Below, piece by piece: positions 48,143 through 56,177 of a stretch of DNA of 64,000 bases. The stretch is taken from positions 188,504 to 252,503 of the forward strand of contig NZ_LMMP01000045.1 of assembly GCF_001422815.1 (NCBI RefSeq), given 5' to 3'. The notes beneath the pieces were generated by a model. It was not told the origin of the DNA and ran no database searches. It worked only from the letters and a program-made list of their open reading frames with translations. Each line of letters starts with the position of its first letter. Within the stretch, counting starts at the first letter, position 1. The translations under genes were made by a program, and so were the position numbers. Source of the DNA: Methylobacterium sp. Leaf91 (GTDB lineage Bacteria > Pseudomonadota > Alphaproteobacteria > Rhizobiales > Beijerinckiaceae).

Positions 48143-49060
48143 TTATTGGCAGAGGCGATGTCCCGCATTCCTCTCGCGTTCGTCGAGATGGAGGTGGTTG
48201 CCGTGGGAGGCATCCGACCCCGGCCCGAGCACGGTGCGGAAGAAGGCGCAGGCCTTGGCCCGGGTCGCGGCCTGGAACGTCGCCTCCGGCGCACCGTCGA
48301 GGCCGGCGCCCACCTGGATCGGTGCCCGTCCTTCGAAGCCGTAGCCCATGATGTCCACGCCGTTGGCGAAGCTGTGCTCGCTGAGCTTGGCGTCGGGATC
48401 GTGGTTCTGGCCGCGACACTCGTAGGACGTGCCGATGGAGAGGCTCCGGAGGGGCGCCTTCAGGATGCGCTCCGAGGCTTCCTGGGCCTCCGTGGTCCAG
48501 CGCGCCAGGGCTTCGGCGGTGTTGCAGACCAGGGTCGCGGGCGGGGTGAGCGTCACCTCGCCGGTCAGACGGCTGAGCTTCAGCGGCTTCTCCGCGCCGC
48601 ATTGGCCGTTCGAGATCGGCGGCAGCGCCTCGAAGACCGCCCCCAGCCGTTCGAGGCGTTTGCGACAGGCGGTATCGTCGAGGGGGGCGACCGTCAGCGT
48701 CAGGGCGGGCGTGGAGGCCGGCGGCGTCGAGAGTTCGGCCGGGCGCGGTGGTGGCGCCGGCATTTCCGAGGCCGGGCCCGTCTCCGGCGCGGCCGGTGCA
48801 GGGGGCGTGAGTTCGGCCGGGCGTTCGGGCGGGGTCGGAGCGTCCGGCAGGGGCGGGACCGTCGCGGATGTCGGCGCGGACTCGGGCTTCAGCTCGGCGG
48901 GCCGAACCGGCGGCTCCGGCATCGACGCGGGCGGAGGGGCCGACTTTTCCTCGGCGGCCAGGGCCAGTGGGGAGAGCGCAGCGACGCCCGCCGCGAGGCA
49001 GAGGGCGAGTGCCGTCCATGGCCGGGCGGGCAGGGGAATTCGAGCGAGGGCGGCCTTCAT
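48143..49060 (-). CDS. Extensin-like C-terminal domain protein
   Basis: A 305-residue exported protein. The signal sequence (WTALALCLAAGVAALSPLALA) is followed by a long Pro/Ala-rich linker (about 38-135) with repeated PPERPAELTPP-like units. The extensin-like domain (about 145-305) has CRKRLERLGAVFEALP, NGQCGAEKPL, ECRGQNHDPDAKLSEHSFANGVDIMGY and NHLHLDERERNAGHRLCQ. The His and Asp residues of SEHSFANGVDI and HGNHLH suggest a zinc site like that of peptidoglycan peptidases. The enzymatic role is not proven for this family. Confidence 0.9.
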   Translation of the reverse strand: MKAALARIPLPARPWTALALCLAAGVAALSPLALAAEEKSAPPPASMPEPPVRPAELKPESAPTSATVPPLPDAPTPPERPAELTPPAPAAPETGPASEMPAPPPRPAELSTPPASTPALTLTVAPLDDTACRKRLERLGAVFEALPPISNGQCGAEKPLKLSRLTGEVTLTPPATLVCNTAEALARWTTEAQEASERILKAPLRSLSIGTSYECRGQNHDPDAKLSEHSFANGVDIMGYGFEGRAPIQVGAGLDGAPEATFQAATRAKACAFFRTVLGPGSDASHGNHLHLDERERNAGHRLCQ

Positions 49061-49138
49061 GTCGTCCTCGATCCCATCGTCACCGTTGCGTCACCGCGAA
49101 ACCGGCCCCGCCATGGGGCCGATCCGGAGGCGCGGTTG

Positions 49139-49330
49139 TCAGCCTTCCGAGCGGGCGGCGAGCCGGCTCGCGCCGTAGGACAGAATCCCGGCGATGGCGA
49201 ACAGGGCGACGAAGGTCTTCACCGTGGCGGAGAACAGCGCCGGCTCGATCCCGGTATCGGTGTAGAGCAGGAGGCCGATGGCGGAGATCGGGAGGAGCAG
49301 GACGATCAGGACGGGACCCAGCGGGTTCAT
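49139..49330 (-). CDS. Small membrane protein (63 aa)
   Basis: A short protein with two predicted membrane helices (GPVLIVLLLPISAIGLLLYTD, VKTFVALFAIAGILSYGASRLA), started at the ATG at 49330. It lies between the histidine kinase stop and the extensin-like gene, all on the minus strand. An 18-residue upstream extension is open but not hydrophobic. No family recognised. Confidence 0.55.
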   Translation of the reverse strand: MNPLGPVLIVLLLPISAIGLLLYTDTGIEPALFSATVKTFVALFAIAGILSYGASRLAARSEG

Positions 49331-49452
49331 GGCGTACTCGCGTGTATCGGGACCGGGGTTCGGCCCTTCTCTTGAAAGCGGCACCGGTCATAGCATTGGA
49401 CTGCGCCCGAGGGGACACCCCGAACGCAACAAAATTCACAGGCGCTCCACCA

Positions 49453-50859
49453 TCACGCCGGGATGCGGACGGTGGCACGCAATCCCCCCAGCGGACTGTC
49501 ATGAAGGGCGACGTCGCCGCCATGGGCGCGGGCGATGTCGCGGGCGATGGCGAGGCCGAGGCCCGACCCGCCGGCATCCTGGCGCGCATCGTCGAGGCGG
49601 ACGAAGGGCTTGAACACCTCTTCGCGGCTCTCGGGAGGGATGCCGGGGCCGTCATCGTCGATGGAGACGACGAAGGAGCGTGCCTCCGTGCGGCCCCGGA
49701 TCGCCACCGTCTCGCCGTAGCGGGCGGCGTTGGCGGCGAGGTTGAACAGGCAGCGGCGGAACGCGTCCGGCCGCAGCGTCACCATGGCGCGGCCGTCGAA
49801 CTCCACCTCGGCCACATGGGCGCCGAGACGTTCCACGTCGGTGCGCAGGTCGTCCAGCATCGCCCGCATGTCGGTGGACACGGCGGCCTCGCCGGAATCG
49901 CCGCGCGCGAAGGCGAGGTAGGCCTCCAGCATCCGGCTCATCTCGTCGACGTCGCGCTGGAGGTCTTCTACCTCCGAGGTCTGCTCCACCAGGGCGAGCG
50001 ACAGCTTGAACCGCGTGATGATGGTGCGAAGGTCGTGGCTGACGCCGTTGAGCATGGTCGTGCGCTGTTCCATCGCCCGCTCGATGCGCCGCTTCATCTC
50101 GATGAAGGCGTGGCCGGCCTGGCGCACCTCGCGGGCGCCGCGCGGCCGGAACTCGATCTCGCGGCCCTTGCCGAAACTTTCCGCCACGTCGGCCAGCCGA
50201 AGGATCGGCTTGATCTGGTTGCGCAGGAACAGGATCGCCACGCCGAGCAGGACCAGGGACGAACCGCTCATCCAGAGCAGGAAAATGTGCGAGTTCGAGG
50301 CGTAGGCCATGCTCCGCCGCGCGGTCACCCGCAGCACCCCGTCCGGGATCTCGACGCGGATCTCGATGAGGCTGGACCGGCCCACCGTGTCGATCCAGAA
50401 CGGCCGGCCGATCTGCTTGGCGAGTTCCTCCGAGAGCGTCTCGTCGAGGATGGAGAAGAACGGGCGCGGCCCCGGCAGGGGGAGCTTCGCCCCTTTCAGG
50501 ATGTCGAGGTCGAGGTTCAGCCGCGTGCCGGCGATACGGGTGAGGGTGTCGGCGTCCTTGTCCTGGGGGTAACTCTCATAGACGTCGATCATCGCCGCCA
50601 CGTCGGCCGTCACGGCCGCCGAGAGACGGCGCGTCACGAGCTGCCAGTGCCGCTCCATGAAGGTGTAGGCGATGACCGATTGCAGCAGCACCACCGGCGC
50701 GATGATGATGATGAGCGAGCGGGCGTAGAGCCCCTTCGGCAGGGCGTTGCCGATGGCGCGCGCGAGCCTCTTCCACATCCGGCGCGGATGCGGTCTCGCG
50801 CGCCAGGCGGCGGCGGTGCTGGTTCTGATCCGCGACAGGTTCAGGCCGGCGAGGGCCAT
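49453..50859 (-). CDS. Sensor histidine kinase (EnvZ-like), third gene of the petP-petR operon
   Basis: A 468-residue inner-membrane kinase. Two transmembrane segments (SLIIIIAPVVLLQSVIAYTF near 45-65 and ILLWMSGSSLVLLGVAILFL near 190) flank a periplasmic sensor. A HAMP linker follows (PILRLADVAESFGKG). The phospho-accepting His is in GVSHDLRTIITRFKL. The ATPase domain carries NLAANAARYG (N box), IDDDGPGIP (G1) and GGSGLGLAI (G2). It is separated from the response regulator gene by 12 bp and is its likely partner kinase. Confidence 0.93.
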   Translation of the reverse strand: MALAGLNLSRIRTSTAAAWRARPHPRRMWKRLARAIGNALPKGLYARSLIIIIAPVVLLQSVIAYTFMERHWQLVTRRLSAAVTADVAAMIDVYESYPQDKDADTLTRIAGTRLNLDLDILKGAKLPLPGPRPFFSILDETLSEELAKQIGRPFWIDTVGRSSLIEIRVEIPDGVLRVTARRSMAYASNSHIFLLWMSGSSLVLLGVAILFLRNQIKPILRLADVAESFGKGREIEFRPRGAREVRQAGHAFIEMKRRIERAMEQRTTMLNGVSHDLRTIITRFKLSLALVEQTSEVEDLQRDVDEMSRMLEAYLAFARGDSGEAAVSTDMRAMLDDLRTDVERLGAHVAEVEFDGRAMVTLRPDAFRRCLFNLAANAARYGETVAIRGRTEARSFVVSIDDDGPGIPPESREEVFKPFVRLDDARQDAGGSGLGLAIARDIARAHGGDVALHDSPLGGLRATVRIPA

Positions 50860-50871
50860 GGCGGGTCCTGT

Positions 50872-51597
50872 CTAATCGATCGCGAGGCGGTAGCCGATGC
50901 CGCGGACCGTCTGGAGGAAGAGGGGATTGCCCGGATCGACCTCGGTCTTGCGGCGCAGGCGGTTGATCTGCACGTCGATGGTGCGCTCCGCGGCCAGCCC
51001 GCCATTCCCGGCCAGCACGTCGCGGTCGACATTGCCGCCCTTGGCCTCCGCCAGGATCGTCAGGATCTCGCGTTCGCGCTCGGTGATGCGGATGGTCTCC
51101 TCGTCGCGGCGCAGTTCGCCCCGGTCGATCCGGTAGGAGAACGGCCCGAACGTCACCGTGGCGATGGTGCGGTCCGATGGCGGCGCGCCGTCCGGGCGGC
51201 GCTTGATGATGTTGTTGAGGCGCAGGATCAACTCGCGCGGCTCGAAGGGCTTGGGCAGGTAATCGTCCGCCCCGATCTCGAGCCCCATCACCCGGTCGTT
51301 GGGGTTGGAACGGGCCGTGAGCATCAGGATCGGCACCCGCGAGGTCTCGCGCACCTGCCGGGCGTAATCGAAACCGTTCTCGCCCGGCATCATCACATCG
51401 AGGACGAGGGCGTCGAAGACGAAGCTCTGTGCCCGCTGCCGGGCCTCCTCGACATTTCCGGCGGAGGTGACGCGGAAGCCCTGCTCGTAGAGATAGCGCG
51501 ACAGCAATTCACGTACCCGCCGGTCGTCGTCGACCACGAGGATATGGGGCGCGTGGTCGGGAAGCTCGGCGCGGACCTTCAGTTCCGGCGATGCCAT
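50872..51597 (-). CDS. petR: OmpR-type response regulator, PetR-like
   Basis: A 241-residue regulator. The receiver domain (about 15-130) has acidic pocket VVDDDRRV, phospho-acceptor Asp in FDALVLDVMMPGENG, LMLTARSN and LPKPFEP. The C-terminal winged helix has RDEETIRITEREREILTILAE and RTIDVQINRLRRKTEVDPGNPLFLQTVRGIGYRL. The order MarR protein, OmpR regulator, adjacent to ilvE matches the petP-petR locus described in Rhodobacter and relatives. It begins one base after the MarR gene stop, indicating coupled translation, and the kinase follows after 12 bp. Confidence 0.85.
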   Translation of the reverse strand: MASPELKVRAELPDHAPHILVVDDDRRVRELLSRYLYEQGFRVTSAGNVEEARQRAQSFVFDALVLDVMMPGENGFDYARQVRETSRVPILMLTARSNPNDRVMGLEIGADDYLPKPFEPRELILRLNNIIKRRPDGAPPSDRTIATVTFGPFSYRIDRGELRRDEETIRITEREREILTILAEAKGGNVDRDVLAGNGGLAAERTIDVQINRLRRKTEVDPGNPLFLQTVRGIGYRLAID

Positions 51598-51598
51598 G

Positions 51599-52216
51599 TC
51601 AGCGACGGCTCCGGGCGCGCCGCGCCATCAGGCTCGTCACCGCCGCGCGCTCTTCGGGTTCGATCATCGCCATGAGAAACCCCTGTGCCGCTGCAAATCC
51701 GCTCTTGTCCCGGGCGTCCTTCGGACCATCCCCCACCGGGTCCGCGATGGCGCGGGCGACCCGCCGTACCTGCACCCGCGTCAGCTCGGCCGTGAGGGTG
51801 GCGCCCGTCTCCGAACAATAGAGCAGACGCTGCCGGCGGTCGCTCCGGCCGGTCTTCTGCACGATGTGACCCTGTTCGATCAAATCCTTGAGAACCCGGT
51901 TCAGACTCTGCTTCGTGATCCGCAGGATGTCGAGGAGTTCGGCGATGGTCAGGCCGGGATAGTGGTAGACGAAATGGAGCACCCGGTGATGCGCCCGCCC
52001 GAACCCGTATTCGGCCAGCATCCGGTCCGGGTCGCCGACGAAATCGCGGTAGGCGAAGAAGAGCAGTTCGACGAGATCGTTGGTGATGCCGTTGTCGGAT
52101 ACGCGCACGCCTTCGGGCGCGAGACCTGAATTCGCCAGCCCGTCATCCTCCCCGGACGGGGGTATGGGGGGCGGGCTCGTTGCCAGGGTCGATTGGCGCG
52201 TCACGTCCGGCGACAT
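51599..52216 (-). CDS. petP: MarR family regulator, PetP-like
   Basis: A 205-residue protein from the ATG at 52216; a TTG two codons earlier is also open. After a flexible N-terminus the conserved block LVELLFFAYRDFVGDPDRML, then EYGFGRAHHRVLHFV, matches PetP. The winged helix follows (PGLTIAELLDILRITKQSLNRVLKDLIEQG, then RSDRRQRLLY). It is the first gene of the petP-petR-kinase operon. A near-palindrome 9 bp upstream of the ATG may be its own operator. A TATATT just before the start hints at a leaderless message. Confidence 0.85.
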   Translation of the reverse strand: MSPDVTRQSTLATSPPPIPPSGEDDGLANSGLAPEGVRVSDNGITNDLVELLFFAYRDFVGDPDRMLAEYGFGRAHHRVLHFVYHYPGLTIAELLDILRITKQSLNRVLKDLIEQGHIVQKTGRSDRRQRLLYCSETGATLTAELTRVQVRRVARAIADPVGDGPKDARDKSGFAAAQGFLMAMIEPEERAAVTSLMARRARSRR

Positions 52217-52224
52217 CCTCAATA

Positions 52225-52245
52225 TACGTCAGTGTTGTTGACATA
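52225..52245. promoter_or_regulatory. Imperfect palindrome between petP and ilvE, possible MarR operator
   Basis: TACGTCAG (52225-52232) and TTGACATA (52238-52245) are inverted copies at 6 of 8 positions, with a 5-base spacer. The site lies immediately before the MarR gene start, where autoregulation is common, and within the shared upstream region of ilvE. Confidence 0.4.
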
Positions 52246-52420
52246 TCTCAGGGGCGTTGATACCCGTCAAGCCTCCCCGGGGCCGGCTCGCCGTAACGGC
52301 CGTCTTGCGGACCTCCGTCCCCGCGGATACTGCGCGGGGCATTGCCTGGCCATCGCGCCAACCCGATCGATCGACCCCGCAGGCGCGACGATGCGAGCCC
52401 GCGGTTTCAAGGAATTCGTC

Positions 52421-53308
52421 ATGTCCGTGATCCCGTTCGACGAACGCGAGGGCACCATCTGGTTCGATGGCGTGCTGGTGCCGTGGCGCGAGGCCAAGAT
52501 CCACGTGCTCAGCCACGGCCTGCATTACGGCTCGGCGGTGTTCGAGGGCGAGCGCGCCTATGGCGGACGGATCTTCAAGAGCCACGAGCATGCCGAGCGC
52601 CTGCTCCGCTCGGCGCAGTATCTCGATTTCACGATTCCCTACGGCGTCGCCGAGATCGAGGCGGCCAAGGAACTCGTGCTCAAGACCAGCGGCCTCACCG
52701 ACGCCTATCTGCGTCCCGTCGCCTGGCGCGGTTCGGAGATGATGGGCGTCTCGGCCCAGAACAACACCATCCATCTCGCGGTCGCCGCCTGGGAATGGCC
52801 GAGCTATTTCGATCCCGAGACCAAGATGAAGGGCATCCGCCTCGACATGGCCGATTATCGCCGGCCCGATCCGCGGACCATCCCCTCCGCCTCGAAGGCG
52901 GCGGGCCTCTACATGATCTGCACGATCTCGAAGCACCGGGCCGAGAACAAGGGCTATGCCGACGCCCTGATGCTCGACTGGGAGGATTACGTCGCCGAAT
53001 GCACCGGCGCGAACATCTTCTTCATCAAGGACGGCGTGGTTCACACGCCGCTCGCGGACCGCTTCCTCAACGGCATCACCCGCCAGACCGTCATCGACCT
53101 CGCCCACCGGCGTGGCTTCGAGGTGATCGAACGGCGGATCAAGCCCGAGGAGATGGAGGGCTTCTCCGAGTGCTTCATCACCGGCTCCGCTGCCGAAGTG
53201 ACGCCAGTCTCCGAAATCGGTCCCTACCGCTTCACGCCGGCCGCCATGACCAAGACGCTCATGGACGATTACACCGCCGAGGTTCAGCCGAAGGCGGTGG
53301 CGGCGTAG
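52421..53308 (+). CDS. ilvE: Branched-chain amino acid aminotransferase
   Basis: A 295-residue fold-type IV PLP enzyme that makes valine, leucine and isoleucine from their 2-oxo acids. Start ATG at 52421 behind AAGGAATTCGTC. Family motifs are IWFDGVLVPWREAKIHVLSHGLHYGSAVFEGERAY, IPSASKAAGLYMICTISKHRA (PLP-binding Lys in SASKAAG), MLDWEDYVAECTGANIFFI and NGITRQTVIDLA. The C-terminal FITGSAAEVTPVSEIG is intact. It is divergent from the petP operon. Confidence 0.97.
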   Translation: MSVIPFDEREGTIWFDGVLVPWREAKIHVLSHGLHYGSAVFEGERAYGGRIFKSHEHAERLLRSAQYLDFTIPYGVAEIEAAKELVLKTSGLTDAYLRPVAWRGSEMMGVSAQNNTIHLAVAAWEWPSYFDPETKMKGIRLDMADYRRPDPRTIPSASKAAGLYMICTISKHRAENKGYADALMLDWEDYVAECTGANIFFIKDGVVHTPLADRFLNGITRQTVIDLAHRRGFEVIERRIKPEEMEGFSECFITGSAAEVTPVSEIGPYRFTPAAMTKTLMDDYTAEVQPKAVAA

Positions 53309-53549
53309 TTCGGACCGCACTTCGCGCGGCCACGTCGTGGGCGCTTGCGGGGACGAGGCGTGAACGACGCCTTGCCCTCGCTCACCGGGGATTCACATCG
53401 AGCTGGTCCTTCGTGACGAGGCTCGCCGTCCATCACGCAAGCGGACGCAATGGACGGTCCCGGTGTGGAAGCCTGCGGCTCCCAGACACCTGCCTGCTCG
53501 GATTTTTCAGCGGACGATCCTAACCGAAATCGAACATCCAAGCAGATTT

Positions 53550-53659
53550 CCTCATCCTGAGGTGCCCGCGTCAGCGGGCCTCGAAGGAGGCCTCCAGTGG
53601 TCACGCGATCCCTGGAAGGCTCCTGCGAGGCCGCTATGCGGCACCTCAGCAGGATGAGG
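53550..53659. repeat. Palindromic intergenic repeat element, copy 2
   Basis: A 110-bp relative of the element at 43015-43125, again bounded by CCTCATCCTGAGGTGC and an inverted end (GCACCTCA then GGATGAGG, here with a 3-base insertion). The interior pairs as ccgcgtcagcgggcctcgaaggaggcc with the opposite arm. It lies between ilvE and the GST gene. The rest of this 380-base gap, from 53309, shows no gene. Confidence 0.85.
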
Positions 53660-53690
53660 CGAAGCCCTGGAAAAACAGCCCGAACAGGCC

Positions 53691-54383
53691 CTAAGCCGCG
53701 TCGCCGTATCGCGCCAGGTCTTCCGGACGCGGGACCTGTCCGCTGCGGTTCTTTACGGCCGGACGATCGGCGACCTTGCCGCGCCAGGCGTGAAGGGCGG
53801 TGAGTTCCGGAGCGATCGGCAGGCCGACGATCTCGGCGAACATCAGCCCGGCGAACAAGGTGATGTCCGGCATCGAGAAGCGCTCTCCGGCGAGAAAGGG
53901 CTGCTTCGCCAGCAGATCGTTGAAATAGGGCATGTTGGCGACGGCATAGGCGCCGCGCCGCTGCCCCCATTCTTTGGCCCCGCTCCAATCCGGCATCCGC
54001 CATGGCCGCAGCGCGCCGCCGAGGCCGGGGGTGCCGTAATGGAAATAATCGTCGACGGCATCGATCAGCATCATCTCGGCGCGTCGCTGCATCATATGGA
54101 TGATGCCTTTGTCACGCGGTGTCGTACCCGTGAGGGTCGGATGGCCGTCCAGGTTGTCGAGATATTCCGTGATCGCCGTGGATTCGGTGATGATCGTCCC
54201 GTCATCGAGTTCGAGGACCGGGACCTTCCCGATCGGGTTCATCGCCAGGAAACCAGGGTGCTTCTGCTCGGCGGCGATGAGGTCGATACTGACGAACTCG
54301 ACCCTTTCCTCCAGCCCCTTCTCGGCGAGGACGATGCGGATTCGTGCGGGGTGGGGACCCGCCTCCCGGTCGTAGATTTTCAT
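53691..54383 (-). CDS. Glutathione S-transferase family protein
   Basis: A 230-residue cytosolic protein from the ATG at 54383. The thioredoxin-like N-terminal domain (about 1-80) has RIRIVLAEKGLEERVEFVSIDL and NPIGKVPVLELDDGTIITESTAITEYLD, the glutathione-binding cis-Pro and E-S motif. The helical C-terminal domain has LAGERFSMPDITLFAGLMF, the usual N-capping Asp. It probably conjugates or reduces electrophiles. It is divergent from a TetR regulator, with two operator-like sites between them. Confidence 0.88.
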   Translation of the reverse strand: MKIYDREAGPHPARIRIVLAEKGLEERVEFVSIDLIAAEQKHPGFLAMNPIGKVPVLELDDGTIITESTAITEYLDNLDGHPTLTGTTPRDKGIIHMMQRRAEMMLIDAVDDYFHYGTPGLGGALRPWRMPDWSGAKEWGQRRGAYAVANMPYFNDLLAKQPFLAGERFSMPDITLFAGLMFAEIVGLPIAPELTALHAWRGKVADRPAVKNRSGQVPRPEDLARYGDAA

Positions 54384-54396
54384 GGGCAACGCTCTC

Positions 54397-54416
54397 TATC
54401 TGCCAGTTGGTAGATA
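54397..54416. promoter_or_regulatory. Operator-like palindrome 1 in the GST/TetR intergenic region
   Basis: TATCTGCCAGTTGGTAGATA is a 20-base near-perfect inverted repeat just upstream of the GST start. A second related site is 33 bases away. TetR regulators commonly bind such sites between their own gene and the divergent target. Confidence 0.65.
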
Positions 54417-54449
54417 CACCATGCAGGTCGATGACGACACGTCAACGTC

Positions 54450-54469
54450 TACCTGCCAATCGATAGAAT
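54450..54469. promoter_or_regulatory. Operator-like palindrome 2 in the GST/TetR intergenic region
   Basis: TACCTGCCAATCGATAGAAT matches site 1 at 14 of 20 positions and shares the CTGCCA ... TAGA core. It lies 19 bases before the TetR start codon, where repression of the regulator gene would be expected. Confidence 0.6.
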
Positions 54470-54488
54470 TGAGGTGTAGAAGCGGAGG

Positions 54489-55052
54489 ATGAGTGAGAGC
54501 ACCCGGGAACTGATCCTGACCGCCGCAAGGCTGACCGCGCAGGCACGCGGCTATGGCGGCCTGAACTTCCGCGATCTCGCGGAGGAGGTGGGAATCAAGG
54601 CGGCGAGCATCCACTATTATTTCCCCGGCAAGGCTGCCCTGGGGGCGGCGGTGGCACGTCGCTACCGGGAAGATGCGTTCGCTGCCCTGGAGGCCCTATC
54701 GGACGCATGTCCGGATCCGGTCGCCTGTCTGCGGCGCTACCCCGACACGTTCCGCACGGCGCTCCAGAACGACAACCGAATGTGCCTCGGCAGCATGATG
54801 GCCGCCGAGCACGACGACCTGCCGGACGACGTGAAGACGGAGGTGCGAGCTTTCGCCGAGGTGAACGTGGCCTGGATCGGCAGACAGCTGACCGCCGCAT
54901 CCCCGGTCACCGCCGAGACCGCCACGTCGAGAGCCTGGGCCATCTTCGCGGCCATCGCCGGCGCGCAACTTCTGGCGAGAAGCCGATCGGATCTCTCCGT
55001 CTATGATGCGGCGATCGACACTTACCGTCAGGCGGGACTTCTGCCGGGCTAG
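54489..55052 (+). CDS. TetR family regulator, divergent from GST
   Basis: A 187-residue regulator. The N-terminal helix-turn-helix (about 1-50) reads RELILTAARLTAQARGYGG, then NFRDLAEEVGIKAASIHYYFPGKAALGAAV, a standard TetR domain. The C-terminal ligand domain (about 60-187) contains NDNRMCLGSMMAAEHDDLP; the Cys may sense an electrophile, as in NemR-like regulators. It starts 105 bp from the divergent GST gene, with two operator-like palindromes between. Confidence 0.92.
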   Translation: MSESTRELILTAARLTAQARGYGGLNFRDLAEEVGIKAASIHYYFPGKAALGAAVARRYREDAFAALEALSDACPDPVACLRRYPDTFRTALQNDNRMCLGSMMAAEHDDLPDDVKTEVRAFAEVNVAWIGRQLTAASPVTAETATSRAWAIFAAIAGAQLLARSRSDLSVYDAAIDTYRQAGLLPG

Positions 55053-55117
55053 AGCGCTCTCCGCCGAAGTGGATCCCGGTTCGGCGAAAAAGAGCGTGGC
55101 AAAACAAAGGCCTGGAG
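55050..55117 (+). repeat. Hyphomicrobiales-type intergenic repeat with hairpin
   Basis: From the TetR stop codon the sequence TAGAGCGCTCTCCGCCGAAG ... TTCGGCGAAAAAGAGCG has the layout of a short repeat common after genes in Hyphomicrobiales. It contains a perfect 7-bp stem (CGCCGAA 55062-55068, TTCGGCG 55080-55086) followed by AAAAAG. Family membership is from memory of related genomes. Confidence 0.5.
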
Positions 55118-55245
55118 ATGTGTCCCGACCCAACGTGGTCGGGCGCAGCTCTAGCGGGGCACCAACGATATGGCCGCCGGTTGCCTGAACGAAGGATCGT
55201 GGCGGAGTGAGGCTTACACCCCGCATCCCGGGGTGGTCAGGGTTC

Positions 55246-55270
55246 GGAACTCATCGGCGACCGCCTCGTT
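55246..55270 (+). promoter_or_regulatory. Candidate sigma EcfG promoter of the DUF3072 gene
   Basis: GGAAC (55246-55250), a 16-base spacer, then CGTT (55267-55270), an exact match to the general stress response promoter pattern. It ends 33 bp before the start of the DUF3072 gene, which is the expected distance for a short leader. Confidence 0.7.
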
Positions 55271-55303
55271 ATGGAGAGAACAATTCATGAACGAGGTCGA
55301 GCG

Positions 55304-55549
55304 ATGACGAAGAAGCAGGCGACGGACGAGAACGAGAACCCGAAGACGGCGGGTGGCGATGCATCGAACCGGATCAAGGATCCGAGCGAATGGACCACGG
55401 GCGACGAGCCGATGACCGGCGCGCAGGCTTCCTATCTCAAGACCTTGTCGGAGGAGGCGAAATCACCCGACTCGTTCGAGCCGGATCTGGATAAGGCCGA
55501 GGCCTCGAAACGGATCGACGCGCTGCGCAAGGAATCCGGAAAAGCTTGA
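55304..55549 (+). CDS. DUF3072 small acidic protein
   Basis: An 81-residue highly charged protein from the ATG at 55304, with ACGAGGTCGAGCG upstream. The C-terminal half, WTTGDEPMTGAQASYLKTLSEEA, then LDKAEASKRIDALRKESG, matches DUF3072, a short family of unknown function. The N-terminal half is Asp/Glu/Lys-rich and likely disordered. A sigma EcfG-type promoter directly upstream suggests stress induction. Confidence 0.85.
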   Translation: MTKKQATDENENPKTAGGDASNRIKDPSEWTTGDEPMTGAQASYLKTLSEEAKSPDSFEPDLDKAEASKRIDALRKESGKA

Positions 55550-55889
55550 TGGACGGCAGCCCCGGTCGCGGGCTTGCGGCACGCGTTTTCGATAGGGCGA
55601 GAGCCGATCCGTCTCGTCCTGCATAGTGATGTCTAGGGCGCCTTGGGCTCGGCCCTTCGGGGCCGGGCAACCCGGTGACGCGGAATGACGATGTGAGCGG
55701 TGAAAGCGCTGGGCCGTCGCTGCCGGATCGTGGGACATCGAACCGGATGTCGAGCCCCTGCTCGCGGTGGCGGAGGGGCACGTACCCATTGGAAGTCCGA
55801 CGGCGTTTCGCCGGTATTTGTTTAAACCGTCGGCAATGATTTTCGTCGTAGGAAGGCGGGCGCTGCTTCTTCAGGGATCGCCTCGCTCG
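55550..55889. other. Intergenic region upstream of the Flp pilin gene
   Basis: About 340 bases with no supported gene on either strand. It presumably carries the pilin promoter; no operator, repeat or strong hairpin stands out. Confidence 0.4.
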
Positions 55890-56141
55890 ATGACGATTTC
55901 TGAAAAAAACGATGTGACATCTACGGTCGCCAAGCCGATCGCGTCCTCGGCTGGCCCTTCGTCCCGTCTTTCACGAAGCGCTTCGCGGTTCGCCCGAGAT
56001 ACAAGCGGGACGTCCGCGATCGAATATGCGCTGATTGCCAGCGTGATCGTCCTGGGGATCGTCACGGCGCTGCTGAATTACACCAACCGGGTCCGCGAGC
56101 TTTACGAGTCAGTCGCGCAGGCCTTCACCCGGAGTATTTGA
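55890..56141 (+). CDS. Flp family type IVb pilin
   Basis: An 83-residue pilin precursor from the ATG at 55890; longer in-frame starts exist at 55836 and 55767. A 35-residue leader precedes the processing region, and SGTSAIEYALIASVIVLGIVTALLNY is the hallmark: a Gly-containing cleavage site, Glu at +5 followed by Tyr, and one hydrophobic helix. Flp pilins assemble into Tad pili for adhesion. No tad/cpa assembly genes are in the window, so this may be an isolated pilin copy. The leader is longer than usual, so a later start is possible. Confidence 0.82.
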   Translation: MTISEKNDVTSTVAKPIASSAGPSSRLSRSASRFARDTSGTSAIEYALIASVIVLGIVTALLNYTNRVRELYESVAQAFTRSI

Positions 56142-56177
56142 GCGTTCGTGCCCCGCGCGTCTCGTGCGGCGCCGGCT

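Noticed and set aside
48868-51675. A 935-codon plus-strand frame across the extensin-like, kinase and petR genes
   Set aside because: It lies opposite three genes with clear family motifs; the translation is compositionally biased and has no recognisable domain.
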